NCBI GenBank assembly: GCA_014650475.1
Contig: BMVA01000010.1
Span: forward strand, 163,394-227,393
Length of the DNA: 64,000 nucleotides
Source: Streptomyces albogriseolus
GTDB taxonomy: Bacteria; Actinomycetota; Actinomycetes; Streptomycetales; Streptomycetaceae
Reading direction: 5' to 3'
Part shown: positions 25,938 through 33,446 of the stretch, piece by piece
How positions within the stretch are numbered: the stretch's first letter is position 1
How the letters are laid out: each line of letters begins with the position of its first letter
Position numbers and translations under genes: made by a program
Notes under the pieces: generated by a model
Told to the model about the DNA's origin: nothing
Seen by the model: the letters and a program-made list of their open reading frames with translations, nothing else
The model's database searches: none

Positions 25938-26624
25938 CTACTCGTCGGGGTCCTCGCCCTCCGCCAGCCGCTCCGCGATGTCGTCCGCCCAGGCCAGCGC
26001 CCACCGCCGCAGCTCCTCGACCGCGGGCGCGTCCAGCCCCTGCGCGCGGAACTCACGGTCGTCGAGCCACTCCGTGCCGGTCAGCCGGGACTGCAGCTCG
26101 GCCAGGTCGAAGGTGTCGGGCGCGTGCCGGCGCCCCAGCTCCTCCAGCTCGGCCGGACTCCACCGGTCCGCGGCCGCGTGCACGTCCACCAGGTCACGCG
26201 GCAGCCCCCGGTCCGCCAGCGCCCGCACCCGCGTACCGACCAGGTCCTCCAGCGACAGCGCCGGACCGGCCCCGGTGGTCACCGGCGGCCGCCACAGCAC
26301 CTCCTTGCGGAGATCGACGCGCCACCGGCCCCCGGACGCCTCGTCCCCGACGACCAGCCGCGCCGCCAGCGGATCGACCGCCGGCGCCTCCACGGGCCAC
26401 CCGCGCTCCTCCAGCCCCGCCCGCACCGCCCCGGCGATCTCGGCCATGCCCGCGGGGTGCTCGGTGGCCAGATCCACGCCCTCGCTCACCCGGCCGTCCA
26501 CCAGCCCGTGCGCCCGCACGGCCTCACCGCCGGCCAGCACCAGGCCGTACGGCGCCCCGACGGCGAGCAGATCGCCCGCCAGCCGCTCGTGCACGGCGTC
26601 CACGCCGAGGGGAGGTGAGGTCAT
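25938..26624 (-). CDS. Nucleotidyltransferase-like AbiEii-family protein
   Basis: 228 residues from the ATG at 26624. The N-terminus (VHERLAGDLLAVGAPYGLVLAGGEAVRAHGL) has the V-L-A-G-G-x-A-x-x-x-H-G pattern of the nucleotidyltransferase AbiEii/AbiGii family, followed by D-L-A-T and a later VDLRKEV segment. AbiEii toxins work with an AbiEi antitoxin, but no such partner is adjacent, so it is probably an orphan or a housekeeping relative. The activity is not certain, since the catalytic Asp pair is only partly recognisable. Confidence 0.65.
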   Translation of the reverse strand: MTSPPLGVDAVHERLAGDLLAVGAPYGLVLAGGEAVRAHGLVDGRVSEGVDLATEHPAGMAEIAGAVRAGLEERGWPVEAPAVDPLAARLVVGDEASGGRWRVDLRKEVLWRPPVTTGAGPALSLEDLVGTRVRALADRGLPRDLVDVHAAADRWSPAELEELGRRHAPDTFDLAELQSRLTGTEWLDDREFRAQGLDAPAVEELRRWALAWADDIAERLAEGEDPDE

Positions 26625-26759
26625 GCCCCGATTATCGCGGCGGGGACGCTCCACCACGATCGGGTGAATCCGTCCGGTACGGGGCAACGAGTCGCATACC
26701 TCGCGGGTCACCTACGCGCACGACAGGAACGACCGGACCGCCAAGGGAGGCCCCGCACC

Positions 26760-27374
26760 ATGAACCAGCCGAACGACCCGAACCAGCAGCCGTATCCGCA
26801 GCCGCCGGGGTACGGCTTCCCCGGCACCCCGCCCCCGCCGCCCTCGAAGCGCGGCCGCTTCGCCAAGTTCGCGGGCTTCGGCTGCGCGGGCGTCCTCGGC
26901 CTCGTCGTCGTGATCGCCGCGCTGTCGGCGAGCGGCGGCGACTCCGACGACGGCGGGAACACGGCGGCCGACTCCTCCGCCACCGCCTCCGCGTCCGCCG
27001 GGGCGGAGGAGGACGGTCCGAAGAAGAAGGAGCCCGAGCAGGGCGGCGGCCAGGTGAAGCTCACCGCGGAACGCGCGGAGTTCAGCAAGAGCATCCTGGC
27101 CGACGGCAGCGACTACACCAGTGTGCGGGTCACCGTCGTCAACGACGGCGACGACGACGTGAGCGTCAACCCCCTCTACTTCACGATCACCGACACCGAC
27201 GGCACCAAGCACACGGTCGAACTCGGCGCGGACGAGCAGCAGATCGACACCGTGGACCTCGCCCCGGGAGAGAACATCTCCGGCACCGTCACCGGCAAGG
27301 GCCTCTTCACACCGAAGTACGTGACCTACACCGACGGCCTCCTGGGCGACCCGGTCCGGGTGAACGTGTCCTGA
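26760..27374 (+). CDS. Membrane-anchored DUF4352-like protein
   Basis: 204 residues. ATG 26760 follows AAGGGAGG, which rules out the earlier in-frame ATG at 26664. Residues 1-38 are Pro/Gln/Asn-rich and cytoplasmic. A hydrophobic helix (FGCAGVLGLVVVIAALSAS, ~40-58) anchors it. An acidic, Ser/Ala-rich linker leads to a beta-sandwich (~105-204; VRVTVVNDGDDDVSVNPLYFTITD) of the DUF4352/immunoglobulin-like type, outside the membrane. Such proteins are common in actinobacteria with unknown ligands. It stands alone between divergent and codirectional genes. Confidence 0.78.
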   Translation: MNQPNDPNQQPYPQPPGYGFPGTPPPPPSKRGRFAKFAGFGCAGVLGLVVVIAALSASGGDSDDGGNTAADSSATASASAGAEEDGPKKKEPEQGGGQVKLTAERAEFSKSILADGSDYTSVRVTVVNDGDDDVSVNPLYFTITDTDGTKHTVELGADEQQIDTVDLAPGENISGTVTGKGLFTPKYVTYTDGLLGDPVRVNVS

Positions 27375-27498
27375 GGCGTCACGTTCCGGGCGTACGGAGA
27401 CGTGCCGGTCCGGTGAGTCCGCAGGTCAGAGGCGTGCCGTGGTCGTGTCCCGGACAGCGGGCGGCGCGCCGGGGAGCGCCCCGCATAGAATCCGGCCC

Positions 27499-27858
27499 AT
27501 GGTGAAGCCCGACGAGCTGATCGTAGACATCGCCGCCCGCGTCGAATCGGGGCAGAGCAGTCAGATGTCTCTGACCGTGGTCACCGGTGGTGCCGTCATC
27601 ACCGGCCGGCTGGCTCCCGAAGCGGTGTGGCGGAAGAGGGTCGCGGAGGTGCTGAACGCCTCCGAGCGGCTCGGTGAGTTCGCCCCCGTCTTCGACGCCC
27701 CCGTGAAGAACGACGGCCCGCCCACCCACCTGCACTTCCACGTCGCCCGGATCATCCAGGGCACGGTCGGGGTCCCGGAGACGGGCGGGATGTACCGGGT
27801 GGCGATCGAGGACGTCAGCGCCTGGACCGTGGGGGACTTCAGCTACTCCGACCAGTGA
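27499..27858 (+). CDS. Conserved hypothetical protein, possibly GvpU-like
   Basis: 119 residues, ATG 27499. The central part (SLTVVTGGAVITGRLAPEAVW) weakly recalls GvpU-type gas-vesicle accessory proteins, which have a G-x-x-x-x-G-x-L-I pattern; no gas-vesicle genes are nearby, so this is only a hint. The C-terminal half is beta-rich (TGGMYRVAIEDVSAWTVGD) and begins HLHFHVARI. No signal peptide or membrane helix. Function unknown. Confidence 0.6.
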   Translation: MVKPDELIVDIAARVESGQSSQMSLTVVTGGAVITGRLAPEAVWRKRVAEVLNASERLGEFAPVFDAPVKNDGPPTHLHFHVARIIQGTVGVPETGGMYRVAIEDVSAWTVGDFSYSDQ

Positions 27859-27941
27859 GCGCGCGTCCCGCGGCTCTTGCGCCGTTCATCTGATGGCCTT
27901 AAGTTACCGACCAGTAGGCCACAGGTGAACGGAGCGCCGCC

Positions 27942-28613
27942 ATGCCCACGCTGGACCGCCACGAGAACGTCTTCGTCCTCGACCTGGGAGACGGCGAGAA
28001 CCGCTTCCACCCCGACTGGATCGCCGCGGTCGGGGCCGCGCTCGACGAGGTGGAGAAGGCGGAGGGCCCGCGCGCCCTGGTGACGGCGGCGACGGGCAAG
28101 TTCTGGTCCAACGGCCTCGACCTGGAGTGGCTGTTCGCCAACGCGGACCACTATCACGACTACGTGGTCTCCGTGCACGAGCTGTTCGCGCGGATGCTGT
28201 CGCTGCCGGTGATGACGGTGGCCGCGCTCCAGGGCCACACGTTCGCGGCCGGGGCGATGCTCTCCCTGGCCCACGACTTCCGCGTGATGCGCGCCGACCG
28301 CGGCTACTGGTGCCTCCCGGAGGCGGACATCGACATCCCGTTCACCCCGGGCATGTCGGCGCTCATCCGCGCCCGCCTGACCCCGCAGACGGCCCACGAG
28401 GCGATGACGACGGCCCGCCGCTACGGGGGCACGGACGCGGCCGCCGCGTCGATCGTCGACCGAGCGGTCCCGGAGGACGCGGTCCGCTCCACGGCTCTGG
28501 ACCTGGCCGCGTCCTTGGCCGGCAAGGCCGGCAACACCCTGGGCACCATCAAGTCCCGTCTGTACACGGAGGTCCTGACGACCCTGAGGGACACGACGAA
28601 CCCGCTGGGCTGA
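27942..28613 (+). CDS. Enoyl-CoA hydratase/isomerase family protein
   Basis: 223 residues of a crotonase fold. Oxyanion-hole strands are WSNGLDLEW and GHTFAAGAMLSLAHDFRVMR, and an acidic residue lies in CLPEADIDIPF. The set ENRF, SNGLDLEW, HDFRVMR and a single active Glu resembles delta3,delta2-enoyl-CoA isomerases better than hydratases, so isomerisation of unsaturated fatty acyl-CoA is the best guess. Cytoplasmic. It begins 83 bp after the previous gene, probably as its own unit. Confidence 0.8.
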   Translation: MPTLDRHENVFVLDLGDGENRFHPDWIAAVGAALDEVEKAEGPRALVTAATGKFWSNGLDLEWLFANADHYHDYVVSVHELFARMLSLPVMTVAALQGHTFAAGAMLSLAHDFRVMRADRGYWCLPEADIDIPFTPGMSALIRARLTPQTAHEAMTTARRYGGTDAAAASIVDRAVPEDAVRSTALDLAASLAGKAGNTLGTIKSRLYTEVLTTLRDTTNPLG

Positions 28614-28789
28614 CGCCGTCCCCTTCCCCCCTGTCCTCTGCTCCCCGCGAGATGCGGGCGCCGACCCATGCCGCCGACTCACCCGCCTGGATCTCCCGGA
28701 CTGGGCACGCGGTGCGATCCGCCGGAAGCTGGACCGAGACGCCATGACCGGGGCCGCCTCCGTGCTGCCCCTCTCCCAGGAGCGTGATG

Positions 28790-29236
28790 ATGGCCCGGAA
28801 CCGCTGCCTGATCCAGAGCTCGCCGTCCGAGGTCTGGAGCCTGCTGTCCGACGGCCACCGGTACGGGGAGTGGGTGACAGGAACGCAGCAGGTCCTCGCC
28901 GTGGACCCGCAGTGGCCGGAGGTCGGCGCCCGGCTGAATGTCCGCGTCGGCGCCGGTCGGCTGACCCTCGACGACACCTGCGTCGTCCGTATCTCCGAAC
29001 CGCGACGCCGCCTGCAACTGGAGGCGAAGGCGGGGCCGTTCGGCGCGGCTCGCATCGCCATGACGTTGCTTCCCTGGGGGGAGCACACCCTCTTCACCCT
29101 CGACTGGCACCCCCTCCGGGGCCCCGGCACACGGATGCACGGGCTCCCCGTCGACTACGTCGTCAGGGTCCGCAACGGCATGATGCTGACGAAGCTCGCC
29201 CGGATCGCGGTCCGCGAGCACACCGCGGCCGTTTGA
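28790..29236 (+). CDS. SRPBCC (START-like) family protein
   Basis: 148 residues. Three in-frame starts are stacked (GTG 28784, ATG 28787, ATG 28790). AGGAG at 28778-28782 gives the best spacing to the last one. The sequence NRCLIQSSPSEVWSLLSDGHRYGEWVTG and the later beta strands fit the SRPBCC helix-grip fold (polyketide cyclase/dehydrase-like family 2), which binds hydrophobic ligands. No catalytic residues can be assigned. Neighbours give no clear pathway. Confidence 0.75.
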   Translation: MARNRCLIQSSPSEVWSLLSDGHRYGEWVTGTQQVLAVDPQWPEVGARLNVRVGAGRLTLDDTCVVRISEPRRRLQLEAKAGPFGAARIAMTLLPWGEHTLFTLDWHPLRGPGTRMHGLPVDYVVRVRNGMMLTKLARIAVREHTAAV

Positions 29237-29415
29237 GGCGCCATGCGGAGACCGGGACGGGTCACCGAACGGCCGAAAGCGGGGCCGCAGCGCGGTCGGT
29301 GGGCTGGTAGACCGTGACGAACGGGCTGTGCCGCACCTGAGTAAGGCCTCCCCGGCGGGAGACCCGCACAGCCGAAGGACGCGGACACCGATGCCGACGG
29401 GACAGGGGCAGGGCG

Positions 29416-29976
29416 ATGGCGACCACCGCAAGCGAGGCCAGGGCGGACGCGGCTCCGGCGGGACTTCAGTCGCCGGGGATCGTGCTGGGGGTGGGGCTCG
29501 GCGGATTCGCCGACGGGATTCTCCTGCACCAGCTCCTCCAGTGGCACCACATGCTCACCAGCACCAACGACGACCGTATCGGAGTGAAGTACTACAACCC
29601 CGACACGGTCTCGGGTCTGGAGATGAACACCGTGTGGGACGGCGTCTTCCATGTGGTGTGCTGGCTCGCCGTCCTGACCGGGCTCGCGATCCTGTACTCC
29701 CGGGTCACCCACCACCGGCGCCGCGTGTGGACCTCCCGGGCGCTGTGGGGCTGGGTCCTGGTCGGCTGGGGGCTGTTCAACCTCGTCGAGGGCGTCCTGG
29801 ACCACCACATCCTGGGCATCCACCACGTCTACGCCGGTGACGGTCAGGTCTGGTGGGACCTGGGCTTCCTGCTGCTCGGCGCGCTGCTGGTGGCCGGCGG
29901 CTGGCTGCTCCAGCGCGGCGGGCAGCCCTTCGACCCCGAGGCACCCGCCGGCCGGCAGGCGCGGCGGACCGCCTGA
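29416..29976 (+). CDS. DUF2243 four-helix membrane protein
   Basis: 186 residues with four hydrophobic helices and many conserved His, as typical for DUF2243: LLHQLLQWHHML, WDGVFHVVCW, VLDHHILGIHHVY. His pairs at helix ends suggest heme or metal contact, but this is untested inference. Its stop shares a base with the next start (TGATG at 29974-29978), so it is translationally coupled to the CtaG-like gene. That points to a role in respiratory-chain or copper/heme handling. Confidence 0.85.
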   Translation: MATTASEARADAAPAGLQSPGIVLGVGLGGFADGILLHQLLQWHHMLTSTNDDRIGVKYYNPDTVSGLEMNTVWDGVFHVVCWLAVLTGLAILYSRVTHHRRRVWTSRALWGWVLVGWGLFNLVEGVLDHHILGIHHVYAGDGQVWWDLGFLLLGALLVAGGWLLQRGGQPFDPEAPAGRQARRTA

Positions 29977-30809
29977 TGGGGCACGAGCACCTCGTTCCCG
30001 GCCAGGAATCCGGCAGCAGTGTGCTGGAGACACTGGTGCCCGCGCTCGCCGCGCTGGTGTGCGCGCTCACATATCTGCGCCTCGCCCAGCGGGCACGGCA
30101 CCGGAATCCGGCACGAGGCTGGACCCACTGGCGCACCGCGAGTTTCCTCACCGGTCTGACGCTGCTGGCGACGGCACTCCTGCCGCCGGTCGCATCCTTC
30201 GCGCACGCCGATTTCCGCGGGCACATGGTGCAGCACCTGCTGGTCGGCATGTACGCCCCGCTCGCCCTGGTACTCGGCGCCCCCGTCACCCTGCTGCTGC
30301 GCACCCTGCCCGCCGTCCGCGCCCGCCGCCTCACCGCCGTCGTCCACAGCACCCCCGCGCGGCTGGTGGCCCACCCCGCCGTCGCCCTGCTGCTGTCCAC
30401 CGGCAGCCTCGCGGTCCTCTACTTCACCCCGCTCTACAACGCCGCCGGCGCCCACCCGGCCGGGCACTGGCTGCTGCACCTGCACTTCCTGCTGTCGGGG
30501 TGCCTCTTCGCCTACGTGATCGCCGGGGTCGACCCGGCGCCGGCCCGGCCCGGCGTCCGCACCCGCCTGGTCTGGCTCGGCGTGGCCATCGCCGCCCACG
30601 CGGTGGTCTCGCAGTTGATGTACGGCGGCTTCTGGACCCACATCCACGCGCCCATCTCCGAAGTCCAGGGCGGTGCGGAGATCATGTACTACGGCGGTGA
30701 CATCGCCGAACTGCTCCTCGCCGCGGCCCTCGTCGCGACCTGGCGCCCACAGCCCCGCACCCGCCCGTCACCGGACGCCTCACCTGCCCGAGGCGCCGCC
30801 CCGGCCTGA
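29976..30809 (+). CDS. CtaG-like (caa3-type) cytochrome c oxidase assembly protein
   Basis: 277 residues with about seven helices and the family features HMVQHLLVGMYAPLALVLGAPVTLLLR and HWLLHLHFLLSGCLFAYVIAG. CtaG proteins of this family help deliver copper to or mature the caa3-type terminal oxidase. The ATG at 29976 overlaps the DUF2243 stop. No oxidase genes lie in the window, so the pair probably acts on an oxidase encoded elsewhere. The C-terminus is a short Pro/Arg/Ala tail. Confidence 0.83.
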   Translation: MGHEHLVPGQESGSSVLETLVPALAALVCALTYLRLAQRARHRNPARGWTHWRTASFLTGLTLLATALLPPVASFAHADFRGHMVQHLLVGMYAPLALVLGAPVTLLLRTLPAVRARRLTAVVHSTPARLVAHPAVALLLSTGSLAVLYFTPLYNAAGAHPAGHWLLHLHFLLSGCLFAYVIAGVDPAPARPGVRTRLVWLGVAIAAHAVVSQLMYGGFWTHIHAPISEVQGGAEIMYYGGDIAELLLAAALVATWRPQPRTRPSPDASPARGAAPA

Positions 30810-30863
30810 GGGCCCGGACGGCGCGCGGCCGACGTCGCACGGCGGTTCATCGTCGTGTCACCT

Positions 30864-30882
30864 GGTAGCACCGAGTGCTACC
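30864..30882. promoter_or_regulatory. Operator and promoter of the toxin-antitoxin operon
   Basis: GGTAGCAC-CGA-GTGCTACC is a perfect dyad. It fills the spacer between a likely -35 (GTGTCA, 30855-30860) and -10 (TACCTT, 30879-30884). The antitoxin ATG at 30892 lies 7 nt beyond the -10 with no ribosome site, so the transcript is probably leaderless and repressed by the antitoxin complex. Confidence 0.6.
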
Positions 30883-30891
30883 TTGGTTGTT

Positions 30892-31161
30892 ATGAGCGTT
30901 CAGCCCGAAATCACCCAACGGGATCTACGCAGCCGGTCCCGAGAGATCATGGATGCCATACAGGGCGGTCAGTCGTTCACCGTCACTCGCGACGGGCATC
31001 CGATCGGCCAGCTCGTTCCGCTGCGTCGGCGCCGTCGGTTCGTCTCCCGCCAGGAGTTCGCCGCGATGTCCAGGACCGCTCCCGGCATCGACCTCGACAG
31101 GTTCCGCGCCGATCAAGACGCCACGGCCGACGCCTATCCGGACGACCCCTATGCCCGTTGA
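30892..31161 (+). CDS. vapB: Phd/YefM-type antitoxin
   Basis: 89 residues. The N-terminal half (TQRDLRSRSREIMDAIQGGQSFTVTRDGHPIGQLVPL) matches the Phd/YefM DNA-binding antitoxin fold; the C-terminal half is acidic and likely disordered until bound to the toxin. It overlaps the PIN toxin gene by 11 bp, the usual coupled arrangement. A perfect dyad sits in its promoter, so autoregulation is expected. Functionally it neutralises the ribonuclease downstream. Confidence 0.9.
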   Translation: MSVQPEITQRDLRSRSREIMDAIQGGQSFTVTRDGHPIGQLVPLRRRRRFVSRQEFAAMSRTAPGIDLDRFRADQDATADAYPDDPYAR

Positions 31162-31618
31162 CCGCTCGACGCACGCACAGGGACTCCTCGACACCAACAT
31201 CATGATTCTGCGCCGGTGGGTGGCTCCCGAGGAACTGCCGGACGAAATGGCGATTACCGCCGTCACCCTGGCCGAGTTGTCCGCCGGTCCGCACGAGGTC
31301 CGTCGCAACGACGAACAGAGCGCTTACGACGAACATGCCGAACGTGCCCGCAGGCTGGACGTCCTGCAACGCGCCGAGAACGAGTTCGACCCCATCCCCT
31401 TCGACGCCGAAGCGGCACGCATCTACGGCCGTATCTGTGCCGCAGTGATCGGCGCCGGACGCAAGCCGCGCCGCCGGGTTGCCGACCTGATGATCGCTGC
31501 CATCGCCGTGGCCGAGGACCTTCCCCTCTTCACCACCAACCCCGACGATTTCAAAGGACTGGACGACCTCCTCACCGTCGTACCGGTCACCCGCCCGAGG
31601 GTGCCCCACGACGGCTGA
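31151..31618 (+). CDS. vapC: VapC-type PIN-domain toxin ribonuclease
   Basis: 155 residues, ATG 31151 inside the antitoxin gene. PIN acidic residues are visible: LLDTNIMI near the start, VTLAELSAG, RRVADLMIAAIA and LFTTNPDDF. These are the four-Asp/Glu metal-binding set of VapC nucleases, which typically cut tRNA or rRNA when free of antitoxin. Length is slightly above the typical 130-140. The module is compact and looks horizontally acquired. Confidence 0.9.
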   Translation: MPVDRSTHAQGLLDTNIMILRRWVAPEELPDEMAITAVTLAELSAGPHEVRRNDEQSAYDEHAERARRLDVLQRAENEFDPIPFDAEAARIYGRICAAVIGAGRKPRRRVADLMIAAIAVAEDLPLFTTNPDDFKGLDDLLTVVPVTRPRVPHDG

Positions 31619-31963
31619 CGGCAGAGCACTGGTGCGGTGGGGAGCGCACCGGACCTCATCGTCCGTGCGTGGCGCGGATGTGATCACGCGGCAGGGCGGG
31701 TTCAAGGGACCCCTCCCGAGCCGGCCCTTCCGCCTGTGCCCCGGCCCCTCGGCGCGAACTCCGGGGAGGTCGGCCGACGGCCATGGACGCGAAGGATCTC
31801 TCTGAGCGAAGAGCGTGCCGCCCGCGGAAGGGCGGCGAGCGGGGTCGGCCGGATCCGGCGGACGCCGGTTGAGAAGACGATCACCTTCCCGGAAGGACCG
31901 CACCCATGGCGGGCGCCGAACCACCGGAAGCTGACGGGCCGACCCCGCCACCACCCATGCTGA

Positions 31964-31984
31964 TGCAACAGTCATGCTGTTGCA
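31964..31984. promoter_or_regulatory. Upstream dyad of the sodF control region
   Basis: TGCAACAG-N5-CTGTTGCA is a perfect 8-bp inverted repeat with 5-nt spacing. Its half-sites resemble the Nur motif TTGCAA, and it shares bases with the next box. Confidence 0.5.
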
Positions 31985-31996
31985 AGTAAGTCGCAA
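31980..31996. promoter_or_regulatory. Nur-box-like operator over the sodF -35
   Basis: TTGCAA-N5-TCGCAA matches the Streptomyces nickel-uptake-regulator box TTGCAA-N5-TTGCAA at 11 of 12 positions. A -10-like TAGGCT lies at 32005-32010, 19 nt downstream of the first half-site, so binding would block RNA polymerase. This fits Ni-dependent repression of Fe-SOD. Confidence 0.6.
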
Positions 31997-32048
31997 TAAC
32001 GCCGTAGGCTGTGCCTGGACGATCAACCCATGGAAGGAGACGTGCCAG

Positions 32049-32657
32049 ATGGGCACCTACGCGCTTCCCGATTTGCCCTACGACTACTCAGCGCTCGCGC
32101 CGGCCATCACACCGGAGATCCTGGAGCTGCACCACGCCAAGCACCACGCCGCCTACGTCAAGGGAGCCAACGACACGCTGGAGCAGATCGCGGAGCTCCG
32201 TGACAAGGACCAGGTCACGCCCACCAGCCTCGTCGGCCTGGAGAAGACCTACGCCTTCAATCTCTCCGGGCACGTCCTGCACTCGATCTTCTGGCAGAAC
32301 CTCTCTCCGGACGGCGGCGACCGCCCCGACGGAGCGCTGGCGACCGCCATCGACGAGCACCTGGGCGGCTTCGAGGCCTTCAAGAAGCAGCTCACCGTGG
32401 CCACCACGTCCGTGCAGGGCTCGGGCTGGGGCGTGCTCGCGTGGGAACCCCTGGGCAAGCGCCTGATCGTGGAGCAGGTCTACGACCACCACGGCAACGT
32501 CGGCCAGGGCAGCACCCCGCTGCTCGTCTTCGACGCCTGGGAGCACGCCTACTACCTGCAGTACAAGAACGTCCGACCGGACTACGTCACCAAGCTCTGG
32601 GACCTGGTCAACTGGGAAGACGTCGCAGCCCGCTACGCCGCGGTCGCCGGCGCCTGA
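32049..32657 (+). CDS. sodF: Fe/Mn-family superoxide dismutase (SodF)
   Basis: 202 residues. Metal ligands are all present: [11 protein letters not shown] (first and second His), the [11 protein letters not shown] segment (Asp and His). The sequence ends at a normal length. Streptomyces carry a Ni-SOD (SodN) and an Fe-SOD (SodF) regulated oppositely by nickel through Nur; the upstream Nur-like box supports naming it SodF. ATG 32049 follows AAGGAG at 9 nt. It dismutates superoxide in the cytoplasm. A terminator-like hairpin follows. Confidence 0.92.
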   Translation: MGTYALPDLPYDYSALAPAITPEILELHHAKHHAAYVKGANDTLEQIAELRDKDQVTPTSLVGLEKTYAFNLSGHVLHSIFWQNLSPDGGDRPDGALATAIDEHLGGFEAFKKQLTVATTSVQGSGWGVLAWEPLGKRLIVEQVYDHHGNVGQGSTPLLVFDAWEHAYYLQYKNVRPDYVTKLWDLVNWEDVAARYAAVAGA

Positions 32658-32700
32658 CGGGCGTCACCAGTCCTGATCAGGTCTGCGGGAGTCTGAGTCC

Positions 32701-32738
32701 GGGGTGGGGGTGTTGAGGCATCGCCGACACCCCACCCC
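32701..32738 (+). terminator. Terminator-like hairpin after sodF
   Basis: GGGGTGGGGGTGT (32701-32713) pairs with ACACCCCACCCC (32726-32737) with one bulged G, 43 nt after the sodF stop. Confidence 0.6.
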
Positions 32739-32914
32739 CTCCTTGTCGCGAGTCGTGCTGCTCTTGCGCCGGCCCGCCCGCCGCGACGCGCGTGTGAGCC
32801 GTGGCCCCCCTTGAGAGCCTACGCAACTTCCATCGGCCGCAGGCCAGGAGCGGCTGCTCCGCCGACGTGCCCACAACCGCCCACGACAGAGCGACCAGCG
32901 GGCAGGATGGCCCC

Positions 32915-33292
32915 ATGACAAAACCGTCCGTACGGTCAGTCCGACGCGCCTCCTCTGGTTCAGTGCTGTCCTTGTGGTCACAGGACTCCGTGTTGTCGAT
33001 CGGTTCGGTGGGATCTGTGCTGTCCGTGGGGTCCGTCGGTTCGGCCTTGTCCGTGGGCTCGATCGGAAGCGCCCTGTCGGTCGGCTCGATCGGTTCCGCC
33101 CTGTCGCTGATCTCAACCGGGTCGTGGCTGAGTACAGGATCGTTGTTCTCCGCGCAGTCACGGTGGTCGGTGCTGTCCTGGCGTTCCTCTCGCGGCTTCC
33201 TGGCCGCGGGAGCGGTAGGGGCAGCGACCGGAGGCGCCCTGCTGTTGGCCCAGATGCTGCACAAGGCTGATACCGGCACCGGACGACCCTGA
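32915..33292 (+). CDS. Serine-triplet (S-x-x) repeat protein with C-terminal membrane segment
   Basis: 125 residues. From residue 13 to 91 a serine occurs at exactly every third position, 27 times in a row. Within this, residues 28-63 form a 9-residue unit G-S-(V/I)-G-S-(A/V)-L-S-V. Serine codons are mixed (TCG, TCC, TCT, AGC), so the pattern is kept at protein level rather than by recent DNA slippage. A hydrophobic Gly/Ala/Leu segment (~95-112) and short polar tail suggest a tail anchor. I recall similar unnamed Streptomyces proteins. The periodicity could build a beta-solenoid or extended fibre. The opposite strand is also open but lacks a good start. Function unknown. Confidence 0.65.
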   Translation: MTKPSVRSVRRASSGSVLSLWSQDSVLSIGSVGSVLSVGSVGSALSVGSIGSALSVGSIGSALSLISTGSWLSTGSLFSAQSRWSVLSWRSSRGFLAAGAVGAATGGALLLAQMLHKADTGTGRP

Positions 33293-33338
33293 TCAGGTCG
33301 AGGGGGCATCCCGGCCGGTTCAAAGCCGGATGTCAAAG

Positions 33339-33364
33339 GCCCCGGGCCATGACCGGCCCGGGGC
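33339..33364. terminator. Bidirectional stem-loop between convergent genes
   Basis: Exact arms 33339-33348 and 33355-33364 with a 6-nt loop, between the S-x-x protein gene (+) and the ArsR-type regulator gene (-). Confidence 0.8.
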
Positions 33365-33446
33365 TGCGCAGCCCGGCCGCGCCGTGGCCGCGAGGCGCGC
33401 TCGTGCCGTTCGCCGGGGGCGGTCCGAGGATCCTGCCCCGCCCCGG

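Larger units (their letters stand above)
31619..32048. other. Non-coding gap with sodF control region
   Basis: 430 bp without a credible gene; short frames on both strands lack codon bias and starts. The right end holds the Nur-like boxes and promoter of the superoxide dismutase gene (31964-32010). Positions 31710-31744 are a weak match to the sequence beside the tRNA-Arg terminator at 38015-38052. Confidence 0.55.

Noticed and set aside
31710-31744. Third attachment-like sequence resembling the region beside the tRNA-Arg terminator
   Set aside because: About 30 of 35 bases agree with 38015-38049, but the tRNA part itself is absent, so it is not an att site. It may be a shared terminator-like sequence.
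31702-31968. 88-codon minus-strand frame upstream of sodF
   Set aside because: Arg/Pro/Gly-rich, no ribosome site, and it overlaps the sodF control boxes.
32677-33336. 219-codon minus-strand frame opposite the S-x-x protein gene
   Set aside because: Its middle is a mirror of the repeats (E/D/T/P-rich) and lacks a good start. The plus-strand frame has a membrane segment and is the more likely gene, though the choice is not certain.
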